Below are positions 23,753 through 31,521 of a stretch of 64,000 bases of DNA, piece after piece (position 1 is the first letter of the stretch; each line of letters starts with the position of its first letter). A program made the position numbers and the translations under genes. Source of the stretch: Diaminobutyricibacter sp049994905 (GTDB lineage: Bacteria; Actinomycetota; Actinomycetes; Actinomycetales; Microbacteriaceae); contig NZ_CP188258.1 of NCBI RefSeq assembly GCF_049994905.1, forward strand, positions 1 to 64,000, given 5' to 3'. The notes beneath the pieces were generated by a model that worked only from the letters and a program-made list of their open reading frames with translations, was not told the origin of the DNA and did not search any database.

Positions 23753-24986
23753 CGGTCAACTGTTCCACGATCTGCCTGGCCGAACCCAGAGAGTCGGCAT
23801 TGATCGTCTGCTCCACGAGCTCCTGGTCGTACTGGGGAAGGGTGGTCACGTCGGTACTCGACTCCTCGTAGACGTGGGAGAGCGCGATCGGGCCGAGGCT
23901 CTGCTGGACACCCTGGTATACGGCCACTTTTCCGGTAGGCGATGCGCCGACGTAATAGTGGGTCTGCGTCCACTGGTAGCCGAACAGGGCGGCGAGCACG
24001 ATGGCGACGACGAGCGCGATCACGCCGACAAGCCAGGTGAGCCTGCGGCGGCGCGCGCGCCGCTCATCCTCTTCGATCAGCTCGTCGAGGTAGTCCTCGG
24101 ACTGCGGCTCGAAATGTGTCGGCCCGGTCGCCGGCCGCACCGGGTGCAGGCGCAGGGTGGGCATCCGGTTCGCGCGCACCGGCTTCACGTCTGTCGTGAA
24201 AGCGAGCGGGGCGGCTGCGGACCCGACTGTCACCGGGTCTTTGACCGTCTCGCCGCGAGCGGTGTCGGCGATGTCGAGGATGACGATGGTGACGTTGTCG
24301 GGTGCCCCGGCATCCAGACTCTGCTTCAGCAGCCGGTCGGCGACGGTCTTCGGACCCTCGTGCATCGCCAGCGCAGCCTTCATGTCGTCATATTTGACGA
24401 CGCCGCTCAGCCCGTCGGAGCAGATCAGCCAGCGGTCGCCCGGCTGTGTGTCCAGGATCCACGTGTCGATCTCGGGGGACGCGTCGACATCGCCCAGAAC
24501 GCGCATCAGCACCGAACGGCGAGGGTGGACCATCGCCTCCTCTTCGGTGATGCGCCCGCTGTCGACGAGGCGCTGCACGAAAGTGTGGTCGATCGAGACC
24601 TGCTTCAGCTCACCGTCGCGGTAGAGATAGATGCGGGAGTCGCCGATGTGGGCGAGGGCGATCTGATCGCCCACCCGCACCATCGCGCTCACAGTGGTGC
24701 CCATCCCGGTCAGTTCCGGATGCTCGAACACCGTCTCTGCCAGCAGCGAGTTCGCCGCGATCAGCGCCGACTGCAAGGCGAACTCGGCCTCCGCAGCCGT
24801 CGCGTACTGCTTGTCGGCCTCGCGGATGCGGTTCACTGCGACGGCAGACGCGACGTCACCGCCCGCGTGCCCGCCCATCCCGTCGGCGACGACGAACAGG
24901 TCATGCCCGGCATAGCCGGAGTCCTGGTTGTTGGAGCGGATCTTGCCGACGTGTGAAACAGCGACGGCCCGGTTTGCGGATGCCAC
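23736..24986 (-). CDS. pstP: PP2C-type protein phosphatase (PstP)
   Basis: 416-aa Ser/Thr phosphatase, the counterpart of PknA and PknB. The catalytic domain (about 1-240) has the metal-binding motifs VGKIRSNNQDSGY, VADGMGGHAGGDVAS, IGDSRIYLYRDG, and SDGLSGVV. A linker leads to a transmembrane helix at about 315-338 and an extracytoplasmic tail, as in mycobacterial PstP. The start is GTG at 24986, 3 bases after the FhaB stop. It belongs to the same operon. Confidence 0.95.
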   Translation of the reverse strand: MASANRAVAVSHVGKIRSNNQDSGYAGHDLFVVADGMGGHAGGDVASAVAVNRIREADKQYATAAEAEFALQSALIAANSLLAETVFEHPELTGMGTTVSAMVRVGDQIALAHIGDSRIYLYRDGELKQVSIDHTFVQRLVDSGRITEEEAMVHPRRSVLMRVLGDVDASPEIDTWILDTQPGDRWLICSDGLSGVVKYDDMKAALAMHEGPKTVADRLLKQSLDAGAPDNVTIVILDIADTARGETVKDPVTVGSAAAPLAFTTDVKPVRANRMPTLRLHPVRPATGPTHFEPQSEDYLDELIEEDERRARRRRLTWLVGVIALVVAIVLAALFGYQWTQTHYYVGASPTGKVAVYQGVQQSLGPIALSHVYEESSTDVTTLPQYDQELVEQTINADSLGSARQIVEQLTDASKQ

Positions 24987-24989
24987 CGG

Positions 24990-25583
24990 CTACCGCCGCA
25001 GCTCGAAAGTCGTTGTGCCGATCTTGATCGGGGTGTTCAGGGGAACCTGGGTCGGGACGGTGACGCGTTTGCCGTCGAGGAAGGTGCCGTTCGTCGAATC
25101 GAGGTCCTGGATCATCCACTCGTCGTTCCAGAGCAGGAGGCGCGCGTGGTGGGTCGAGGTGTAGTCGTCACGGATGACGAGGCCGGACTCGCTCGAGCGG
25201 CCGATGGTGAGCGGTTCGCGGCCGAGCGCGAGCTCCGTGCCCTGTTTCGGGCCGGACGTGATGGCGAGGATGGTGGCGCTCAGGACGGTCGCCTTCGGCT
25301 TGCCGGTCGCGGTGTTCGCGCCGGTGGGGAGCGACGAGGCGGGCGGTGGCTGCATGGTGGGAGCGGTGGCTCCGGATGTCGGGGTCGCGAGGAACGCGGC
25401 CGGCGACGGTGGCGGTGGCGGGGCGGGCTGGGTCGCCGCCTGCGACGCATCCGGCTGCAGTTTGCGGACGCGCTGCCCGAAAAGGTCGCTGCGCAGGGCG
25501 TAGACGATGCCGAACACGAACAGCCACAGCAGCAGGAGGAACCCGAACCGCAGGACGAGGAGTGTCAGCTCACTCGGGTTCAC
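24990..25583 (-). CDS. fhaB: FHA domain protein FhaB (FipA-type)
   Basis: 197-aa protein with an N-terminal membrane helix (about residues 7-27, LLVLRFGFLLLLWLFVFGIV) and a C-terminal FHA domain (about 110-197) that reads phosphothreonine marks. The binding loops are visible: GRSSESGLVI with the conserved Arg-Ser, and STHHARL with Ser-His, then DSTNGTFLDG. The middle is Pro-rich. GTG at 25583 overlaps the FhaA stop by 4 bases (GTGA). In Mycobacterium, FhaB/FipA is a target of PknA and links FtsZ with septal FtsQ; role here by analogy. Confidence 0.93.
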   Translation of the reverse strand: MNPSELTLLVLRFGFLLLLWLFVFGIVYALRSDLFGQRVRKLQPDASQAATQPAPPPPPSPAAFLATPTSGATAPTMQPPPASSLPTGANTATGKPKATVLSATILAITSGPKQGTELALGREPLTIGRSSESGLVIRDDYTSTHHARLLLWNDEWMIQDLDSTNGTFLDGKRVTVPTQVPLNTPIKIGTTTFELRR

Positions 25584-26326
25584 GGTTTGCTCCAGAACCC
25601 ACCGATGTCGTGCCGTCGTGTTGCGTCGTCGAGGTGGACGTCGGCCGGTCGCTGGGTGGGAGTCGCCTGAGGGAGCACCCGGAACACGATACGCGTGCGG
25701 CCGATAGTGATCACCGAATCGGGGTCGAGGAGAGCCTTGGTGACAGGCTGGCCGTCCAGCTGCGAACCGTTCGTCGAACCCAGGTCCTGCACCTGGGCGC
25801 GCGAACCGTCCCAAGTGATCTGGACGTGCTTGCGCGAGATGCTGGTGTCATCCACGGTGATGTCCGCTTCACTGCCGCGGCCGATCACGGTGTGCGCTTT
25901 CTCGATCGGGTAACGCGTGCCGCCGATGTCGAGCACCGGTGTCCAGGCGATATCGGTTTTCACGTTCTCGGACTCGACGTGGAGGATCCCCTCGGTGAGA
26001 GCCGGGTCTTCGAAGAGGTCGACGGAGATGCCGCCTGCGAACTGGTAGTGCTGGCCCGCTGCGTACTGCTGCACATAGGAGACGAGCTCGTCGGTGAGGG
26101 TCGGACCCATGGAGCGCATCTTGGTGTAGTCGGCCGTCGACATGCGCAGCACGAAGCGATTGGGCGCCAGAACGCGGTCGCGTGTGACGATCGCGGCCTT
26201 CGTGTCGAGTTCGCGGCGGAGTGCGCTCGTGAGCTCGACCGGTTGCAGCCCCGACCGGAAGGTCTTCGCAAAAGCGCCGTTCACAGCGCGCTCGAGACCC
26301 TTCTCGAAGTTGTCCAGTATGCCCAC
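25580..26326 (-). CDS. fhaA: FHA domain protein FhaA (DUF3662 plus FHA)
   Basis: 248-aa cytoplasmic protein with an N-terminal DUF3662 domain (about 1-115, starting MGILDNFEKGLERAVNG) and a C-terminal FHA domain (about 145-230) with the motifs IGRGSEADI, SRKHVQI and GSTNGSQLDG. FhaA partners bind phosphorylated PknB and MviN and help control peptidoglycan synthesis. The start is GTG at 26326. It is the first gene of the minus-strand operon that ends with pknB, so the main promoter should lie in 26327-26450. Confidence 0.94.
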   Translation of the reverse strand: MGILDNFEKGLERAVNGAFAKTFRSGLQPVELTSALRRELDTKAAIVTRDRVLAPNRFVLRMSTADYTKMRSMGPTLTDELVSYVQQYAAGQHYQFAGGISVDLFEDPALTEGILHVESENVKTDIAWTPVLDIGGTRYPIEKAHTVIGRGSEADITVDDTSISRKHVQITWDGSRAQVQDLGSTNGSQLDGQPVTKALLDPDSVITIGRTRIVFRVLPQATPTQRPADVHLDDATRRHDIGGFWSKP

Positions 26327-26456
26327 AGGTCTCCCGATCCGGCTCGTGTGACTATGAGAATGTTAGTCGGCCCGGGTGGGAGACCGCTTCCGTACCTCTT
26401 CTACTTGGCTGAAAGTCATCCGTGGGTTGTAGCTGGGGATGCTGTGGGCGCGGGTG

Positions 26457-26522
26457 GCGGGCGGGTGACGGGCGGGTGACGGGCGGGTGCCGGGCGGGTG
26501 CCGGGCGGGTGCCGGGGGGTGC
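26457..26522. repeat. G-rich 11-bp tandem repeat
   Basis: GCGGGTGACGG repeats at 26461 and 26472, then GCGGGTGCCGG at 26483, 26494 and 26505, with degenerate copies on both sides. It contains many runs of three G on the plus strand and could form G-quadruplexes. It sits inside a gap of 327 bases (26327-26653) between fhaA and tRNA-Leu that has no gene; the rest of the gap should hold the divergent promoters of the fhaA operon and the tRNA, but I see no convincing consensus boxes. Confidence 0.85.
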
Positions 26523-26653
26523 CAGATGGCGGTTTTGGGGGCGCGCTGGACCACTTCGCGCACCTTTCGAGCGGAGTGGCCGGTCGGGAGGCCGCCTGGA
26601 AGGGCGGCTCGACTTCTGGTTGCGCGGCGGTACGTGCTAATCTCTCTAAGTTC

Positions 26654-26737
26654 GCGCGAGTGGCGGAATTGGCAGACGCGCTGGCTTCAGGTGCCAGTGC
26701 TCGAAAGGGCGTGGGGGTTCAAGTCCCCCCTCGCGCA
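26654..26737 (+). tRNA. tRNA-Leu (CAG anticodon)
   Basis: 84-base class II tRNA with a long variable arm. The acceptor GCGCGAG (26654-26660) pairs with CTCGCGC (26730-26736), discriminator A at 26737. The anticodon stem CTGGC/GCCAG encloses TTCAGGT with CAG. The T arm GGGGGTTCAAGTCCCCC is perfect. CCA is not encoded. This is the usual tRNA-Leu downstream of the kinase/FHA block in Actinobacteria. Confidence 0.96.
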
Positions 26738-26799
26738 CGAACAGCGGCTGTTTCATGAATTGCGGAAGCGACTTCATGAAATTGGTGGAGCTAACGAAG

Positions 26800-26842
26800 A
26801 AAGACCCGGTTCGACGTGATGTCGGACCGGGTCTTTCGTTTT
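26800..26842. terminator. Strong bidirectional hairpin terminator
   Basis: AAAGACCCGGTTCGAC (26800-26815) pairs with 26821-26836 as a 16-bp stem with one G-T wobble and a 5-base loop, followed by CGTTTTCT. On the minus strand the stem is preceded by A-rich sequence that would give a U-run. It separates tRNA-Leu from the convergent amidohydrolase operon. Confidence 0.85.
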
Positions 26843-26952
26843 CTGAGTCGGGTTCGCGGCTGACGGGCTCGGGCCTGAGGGAAGAACGTGTGGATGGTCT
26901 CGGCGCGGCACGCGCGTCACCCCCGATGTTCCTGAAATTCCGGAATCGTGAT

Positions 26953-28593
26953 TCAGGCGATGTGGCTGTCGGCGGATCGGTGCGTCGCTCTCCCATCGAC
27001 GAGTGTGGCGTGCACGGGAACGTCGGGAAGCTCGTCTGCGGTGACCGCGAGTGGGTTCGCCTCCCAGATTGCAAGGTCCGCACGAAATCCGGGATGAATA
27101 CGGCCAACGTCGTGGTCGCCCTGTGCCTCGGCGGCCCAGCTGGTGAAGCCCTTGAGCGCTTCTAGCGCGGTAAGCACCTGGTCGGGCTCGAACACCACGT
27201 CGTCGGGGCGGCCAGGGGCGCGGCGGAGTCTCGCCCACGCCATCCCGATGCGGGCGTCGAGCTGAGCTACCGGCCAGTCTGAGCCGAGCGCGACGAGAAT
27301 TCCGTGGTCGATCATGTCGCGTACGCGCCAGCCACGGGCGGCCCTTTCCGGGCCGAGTCGTGTTGTCCAGGCGTCGCTGCCGTCGGCTTTACGCCATTGC
27401 ATGTGCAGAGGTTGGACGGATGCTGTGACGCCGGCGGCGGCCATCCGACTGAGGTCACGGTCAGCCATGCATTCAAGGTGTTCGATGCGATGCGGTGCGG
27501 CGGGGCCGAGTCGGGATCCGGCGGTTGCATATGCATCGATCGTCGCGCTGATTGCGTGGTCTCCGATCGCGTGGGTCGCGATGTGAAAGCCTTCGTCGTT
27601 GTAACGGCGGATCGTTCGTACAAACGCCGCTTGGTCTTTCCAGAAGGACTGGAGACCTGCACCGTCACTGTCCGGTTCGTAGAGCCACCCTGTGCCGGTG
27701 TCGATGACGCCGTCGGCGTAGAGCTTGACGACGCCACCACGCCATCGGGCTCCGCGTCGGTCGCGGAGCGAAAGGTTTTCGCGCACCTTGTCCTCGTCGT
27801 CGCCCGCGCCGTGGTCGACGGCGGTGACGAGTCGGAGGGGAAGTCCGCCCGGTGACGTGTCGAGCTGTTCGAGCAGGTCTAAAGACTCTCGGTTCCCGTC
27901 CATGATGCAGCCGCCGGTGAACCCGGTCGCGCTGAGCTCTGCAAGGATCTGCCGAACCCGGACGATCGTCTGCGCGGTGGTCTGCACGGGGGCATGAGCC
28001 AGAACGAGTTCAATAGCGGTTGTGCCGCGAAGTTCTCCCGTGGGGGCGCCCAGGGCGTCGACGACGATGCGGGAGGCGTCGTCGAACGATCGTGGCCCGT
28101 CAATACCGGATCGTGCAAGGGCTTCACGGCTGGCGAGCCCGGTATGCCCGTCGAACAGGAACAGCAGGGCAGGCATACCGCGAACGGCGGCTTCGATTGC
28201 CGCCGCCGTCATCGGGAGCGTCCTGAAGAGTTCGTAGTCGAGGTTCTGTGCTCGAACCCAACCGTCTGTGCCTTCCCGGGCGAGACGGTCGGCTTCGGTC
28301 CGGAGAAGAGCCAGGGCAGTCGCCTGGTCGGTGACACCGGTGAAGTCGACTCCGATGGCCCGGGTGGCACCCAGACCCGGATGCAGGTGGGCGTCGATGA
28401 GGCCCGGGGTTACGGTCCTGCCACCGAGGTCGGCGATCTCGGTGCGAGCCGACCGGTACTCGAGGACGTCGCGTTCCTCACCCACCGCGATGACGCGGCC
28501 GTCACGAATCGCGATGGCCGTCGCGCGGGGGCGCGACCTGCCGAGGGTGATGACATGGGCGTTGACCAGAATCGTGGAGGCCTGCCCGTTCAC
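26953..28593 (-). CDS. YtcJ-like metal-dependent amidohydrolase
   Basis: 546-aa cytoplasmic hydrolase of the amidohydrolase superfamily, YtcJ/exoenzyme-regulatory type. Metal-site motifs are visible: DAHLHPG near residue 68, HIATHAIGDHAI near 350, HRIEHLECM near 375 and LGSDWPVAQLD near 445. The substrate is unknown; relatives cleave amides, carbamates or N-acyl groups. The start is GTG at 28593 with GAGGGG upstream. It is the last gene of an eight-gene minus-strand operon that also encodes an M20 peptidase and RidA, which suggests a nitrogen-containing substrate. Confidence 0.88.
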   Translation of the reverse strand: MNGQASTILVNAHVITLGRSRPRATAIAIRDGRVIAVGEERDVLEYRSARTEIADLGGRTVTPGLIDAHLHPGLGATRAIGVDFTGVTDQATALALLRTEADRLAREGTDGWVRAQNLDYELFRTLPMTAAAIEAAVRGMPALLFLFDGHTGLASREALARSGIDGPRSFDDASRIVVDALGAPTGELRGTTAIELVLAHAPVQTTAQTIVRVRQILAELSATGFTGGCIMDGNRESLDLLEQLDTSPGGLPLRLVTAVDHGAGDDEDKVRENLSLRDRRGARWRGGVVKLYADGVIDTGTGWLYEPDSDGAGLQSFWKDQAAFVRTIRRYNDEGFHIATHAIGDHAISATIDAYATAGSRLGPAAPHRIEHLECMADRDLSRMAAAGVTASVQPLHMQWRKADGSDAWTTRLGPERAARGWRVRDMIDHGILVALGSDWPVAQLDARIGMAWARLRRAPGRPDDVVFEPDQVLTALEALKGFTSWAAEAQGDHDVGRIHPGFRADLAIWEANPLAVTADELPDVPVHATLVDGRATHRSADSHIA

Positions 28594-28649
28594 GCGGCAT
28601 CCCCTCTTCCTGCCCTGGGTGACATGCTCACGTGTTTGCTCCTGACAAC

Positions 28650-29003
28650 TCAGACGCTGGCGACGATCTCGAGTTCGATGCGGAACGGTTCGATGAGACC
28701 GGCCTGCACGGTGGTACGAACGGGTGGATTCGATGTGAAGGTTTCACCCCAGACCTGATTGAAATCCGCGAAGTCGGCGAGGTCGGTCAGGTAGGCCCGC
28801 ACGCTGACCACGTCAGCCATCGTTGCGCCCGCAGCGCTCAGCGACTCGGCGACGCAGGCGAACACGCGGCGTGCCTCGTCGAGGAAGGGTCCCTGGAAGG
28901 GTTGCCCGTCAGCCTCGACGGCGACGTGTCCGTAGAAATAGGTGACATTGCCCACCTTCCTGAAGCGTGCGATCTGGGGAACGGTGGAGGCGATTTCGGT
29001 CAT
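28650..29003 (-). CDS. RidA family protein
   Basis: 117-aa RidA/YjgF-like enamine/imine deaminase, which hydrolyses reactive 2-aminoacrylate-type intermediates to keto acids. The family core is seen in the middle (QPFQGPFLDEARRVFACV) and in the end part VSVRAYLTDLADF and NPPVRTTVQ, where the Arg of PVRTT is the usual substrate-carboxylate ligand. The ATG at 29003 follows the oxidase stop by 9 bases. Its place beside an FMN oxidase and peptidase suggests it cleans up imines from amino-acid-like substrates. Confidence 0.88.
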   Translation of the reverse strand: MTEIASTVPQIARFRKVGNVTYFYGHVAVEADGQPFQGPFLDEARRVFACVAESLSAAGATMADVVSVRAYLTDLADFADFNQVWGETFTSNPPVRTTVQAGLIEPFRIELEIVASV

Positions 29004-29012
29004 ATGGACTCT

Positions 29013-30200
29013 TCAGCTTTCTTGGAAGGTGGCCAGGGCGGGGATGCGAGGTGTTGATTGTGCGGCATTGGCGAGAACATCCCCGTCGATCTCACCGACG
29101 GAGTTTCTGCCGACGAACCCCAGAGCGACCCGGTATTCCGAGCGCAGGATCTCGAAAAGCTCCTCAACCCCCTCGCTGCCGCGCGCGGCCAGGGCGTACG
29201 CGGCCGGGCGGCCGATGACTGCGGCGCGCGCGCCGAGCGCGTTGGCTTTGAGGATGTCGGAACCGCGTCGTACGCCGCTGTCGACATAGACCTCACATCG
29301 GCCCGCGACAGCAGCCACGATGCTGGGCAGCACCTCGATCGTCGCCGGCTGGGAGTCGAATTGGCGGCCGCCATGGTTGGAGACGAGAATCCCGTCCGCG
29401 CCTGCTTCCACGGCGCGGCGCGCATCCTCCGGCGCCATGACACCCTTGATCACGAGCTTGCCCGTCCAGGCGTCCCGGATCCGTTCGACGTGCTCCCACG
29501 CGGCGGACTGCATCTGATTTCGGTACATGAAAGCGTCGAGCTCGCTCATCCGCAGTCTGCGTCCGTTGTCGGTGTAGTTGCCCCAGGTGACGGCCGGCCC
29601 CCGCAACATACCGAGCAGCCAGCGAGGGTGCAGGGCTGTGTTGATCACATCGATGATGGGTGGGTGAGGCGGCAGGGAGAGGCCGTGGCGCATGTCGCGC
29701 TCGCGTTTGCTGCTCACGGCGACATCGCCCGCGACGACGAGCACGTCGCGACCGGTTTTCTTCGCGCGGTCTATGTGGTCATGCGTAAGAGAGAGGTCGT
29801 TCCACAGCTGAACCTGTGACCAGGTGTTCTCCGGCGCGGCGAGCACTACTTCTTCAAGCGGCAGGGAAGACCACGCGCTGTGGATGAACACGCAGCCGGC
29901 CTGAGCTGCCGCCCGTGCGATGCCGACGTCGGCATCGGGATGGAAGAGTCCGAGCAGGCCCATCGGTGACACCATGAGCGGAAGGCTGAGTGTGGACCCG
30001 AGGACGGTTGTGGAAATATCCCTGTCGGCGATGTCGGCATAGATTCGCTGCTTCAGCCGGATCTCCCGGAAAGCGCGCTCGTTCGCGGCGGCGGTGAGCT
30101 CGTCGAGCGCTCCACCCTCCAGGTAGTCGTAGACCATTCGCGGCAGGCGCCTCTTCGCTGCCACGCGGAAGTCGTCGGCGTTCACAATCTTCTGGCCCAT
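29013..30200 (-). CDS. FMN-dependent 2-hydroxyacid dehydrogenase/oxidase
   Basis: 395-aa flavoprotein of the glycolate oxidase / L-lactate dehydrogenase / mandelate dehydrogenase family, oxidising an L-2-hydroxyacid to the 2-oxoacid. The beta/alpha-barrel and FMN motifs are visible: SPMGLLGLFHPDAD near the N-terminal third, the flavin Lys in LVIKGVM, and catalytic His-Arg in SNHGGRQFDS. A C-terminal YVDSGVRRGSDILKANALGA binds the FMN phosphate. ATG at 30200 overlaps the peptidase stop by one base (TGATG). Substrate unknown; the operon suggests a sugar-derived or amino-acid-derived hydroxyacid. Confidence 0.92.
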   Translation of the reverse strand: MGQKIVNADDFRVAAKRRLPRMVYDYLEGGALDELTAAANERAFREIRLKQRIYADIADRDISTTVLGSTLSLPLMVSPMGLLGLFHPDADVGIARAAAQAGCVFIHSAWSSLPLEEVVLAAPENTWSQVQLWNDLSLTHDHIDRAKKTGRDVLVVAGDVAVSSKRERDMRHGLSLPPHPPIIDVINTALHPRWLLGMLRGPAVTWGNYTDNGRRLRMSELDAFMYRNQMQSAAWEHVERIRDAWTGKLVIKGVMAPEDARRAVEAGADGILVSNHGGRQFDSQPATIEVLPSIVAAVAGRCEVYVDSGVRRGSDILKANALGARAAVIGRPAAYALAARGSEGVEELFEILRSEYRVALGFVGRNSVGEIDGDVLANAAQSTPRIPALATFQES

Positions 30201-31483
30201 CACACGTCCCGTTCTTCGATGCCGCACCACTCCGCGATGAAGAGGGCGATCGTCTTCGTGACGGCGCGGACCGATTCGAGGTCGACGCGTTCGTCGTAGC
30301 CGTGGATGGCCTCTGATCGCGGCCCGTAGACGAGGGCCGGCATGTCGCCATAAAGGGAGAACACTCGCGCGTCAAGGTAGCCGGGAGTGGTGAACGTTTC
30401 GAGCGGCGCGCCCACGGATTCTTTGTGGGCCGCGGCGAGCACCTTCTCCGCATCGGAGGCAGGATCGAGCACGTAGCCCTCCGAGTAGAACCCTGTGCGT
30501 TCCGCGGTCGGGACTGAGCCGGCCAGCTCCGGGCGGCCGGCGGCCTGCTGGAGACAGTCTTCGATCTCAGCCCACGCCGTGTCTGCGCTGATGCCGGGGA
30601 AGAACGAGGCCCGAACGTCCACTTCGCACCAGGCTGGCACGCTGGAGGGCCAGTCGCCACCCGTGATGCCGCCGATGTTGAAATTGATCGGGTGATCCAA
30701 GTCCCCGAAATGTGGGTGCTCGAACCGGGTAGCGTTCCACCGCTCCTCCAGCTGTCGTAACTCGGCGATGACGGCGTATGCGGCGTCGATCGCGTTGAAG
30801 CCGGTGGACATCTCCCGCGGGTGGGTCGGGCGGCCGGCGACACGGACACGAAACCAGATCACTCCGACATTCGCGCGAACAAGCATGTTCTCTTCGGGTT
30901 CCAGGATGACGGCAGCGTCGGCGGTGTAGCCCCTGAGCAGCGCCGAGAGGGAACCGTTGCCGGTGCTCTCTTCCTCGACCACGGATTGGATATGAATCGG
31001 CGCGGTCGGTTGAAACCCGGCGGCCCTAACCGCGTCGAACGCGAACAGCCCGGCGGCATGTCCGGCTTTCATGTCGCCGGAGCCACGCCCGTACAACCAA
31101 CCATCGACGATTGCGGGTTCCCACGGGGATCGGGACCACTGCGCCTCTGGGCCGGTCGGGACGACATCGACGTGGCCATTGATGATCAGGGAGCGTCCGT
31201 GCACGGTGGCGGGAGTGTAGCTGCCGACGATGTTGTCCGCGTTCTCGTAGGAGACCGTGACGGGCCCGAAGCCAGGGTGGTCTCTAAGGTCGTCGATGTT
31301 GAGTGTCCACCGGTCGACTGAGAGGCCGCGTTCCTCCATTGCGGCGTGCAGCAGATCCTGCACGGAGCGTTCGGCCCCACGAAGCGACGGCTCGGCGATG
31401 AGGGCGCGTGTGAACTCGACCTGCGCGTCGAAGGCGTCATCGACGGCGCCGAGAATGCGCGAGCGTGTTTCAGGGGGCAGCAT
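30200..31483 (-). CDS. M20 family metallopeptidase (ArgE/DapE-like)
   Basis: 427-aa zinc-dependent deacylase or peptidase. Metal-binding and catalytic motifs: INGHVDVVP (near residue 107), GRGSGDMKAG (about 132-141), and VEEESTGNGS with the catalytic Glu pair near 169. A lid domain follows (about 205-320). The family removes N-acyl groups or hydrolyses dipeptides. GAAAGG sits six bases before the ATG. The gene is tightly coupled to the FMN oxidase. The true substrate cannot be read from sequence. Confidence 0.92.
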   Translation of the reverse strand: MLPPETRSRILGAVDDAFDAQVEFTRALIAEPSLRGAERSVQDLLHAAMEERGLSVDRWTLNIDDLRDHPGFGPVTVSYENADNIVGSYTPATVHGRSLIINGHVDVVPTGPEAQWSRSPWEPAIVDGWLYGRGSGDMKAGHAAGLFAFDAVRAAGFQPTAPIHIQSVVEEESTGNGSLSALLRGYTADAAVILEPEENMLVRANVGVIWFRVRVAGRPTHPREMSTGFNAIDAAYAVIAELRQLEERWNATRFEHPHFGDLDHPINFNIGGITGGDWPSSVPAWCEVDVRASFFPGISADTAWAEIEDCLQQAAGRPELAGSVPTAERTGFYSEGYVLDPASDAEKVLAAAHKESVGAPLETFTTPGYLDARVFSLYGDMPALVYGPRSEAIHGYDERVDLESVRAVTKTIALFIAEWCGIEERDV

Positions 31484-31521
31484 GGCGGCCTTTCGGTCCA
31501 GATGGGGGGTGTTGTGCGCGA

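Noticed and set aside
26457..26522. CRISPR array
   Set aside because: Repeats are 11 bp and directly adjacent with no spacers, and no cas gene is nearby.
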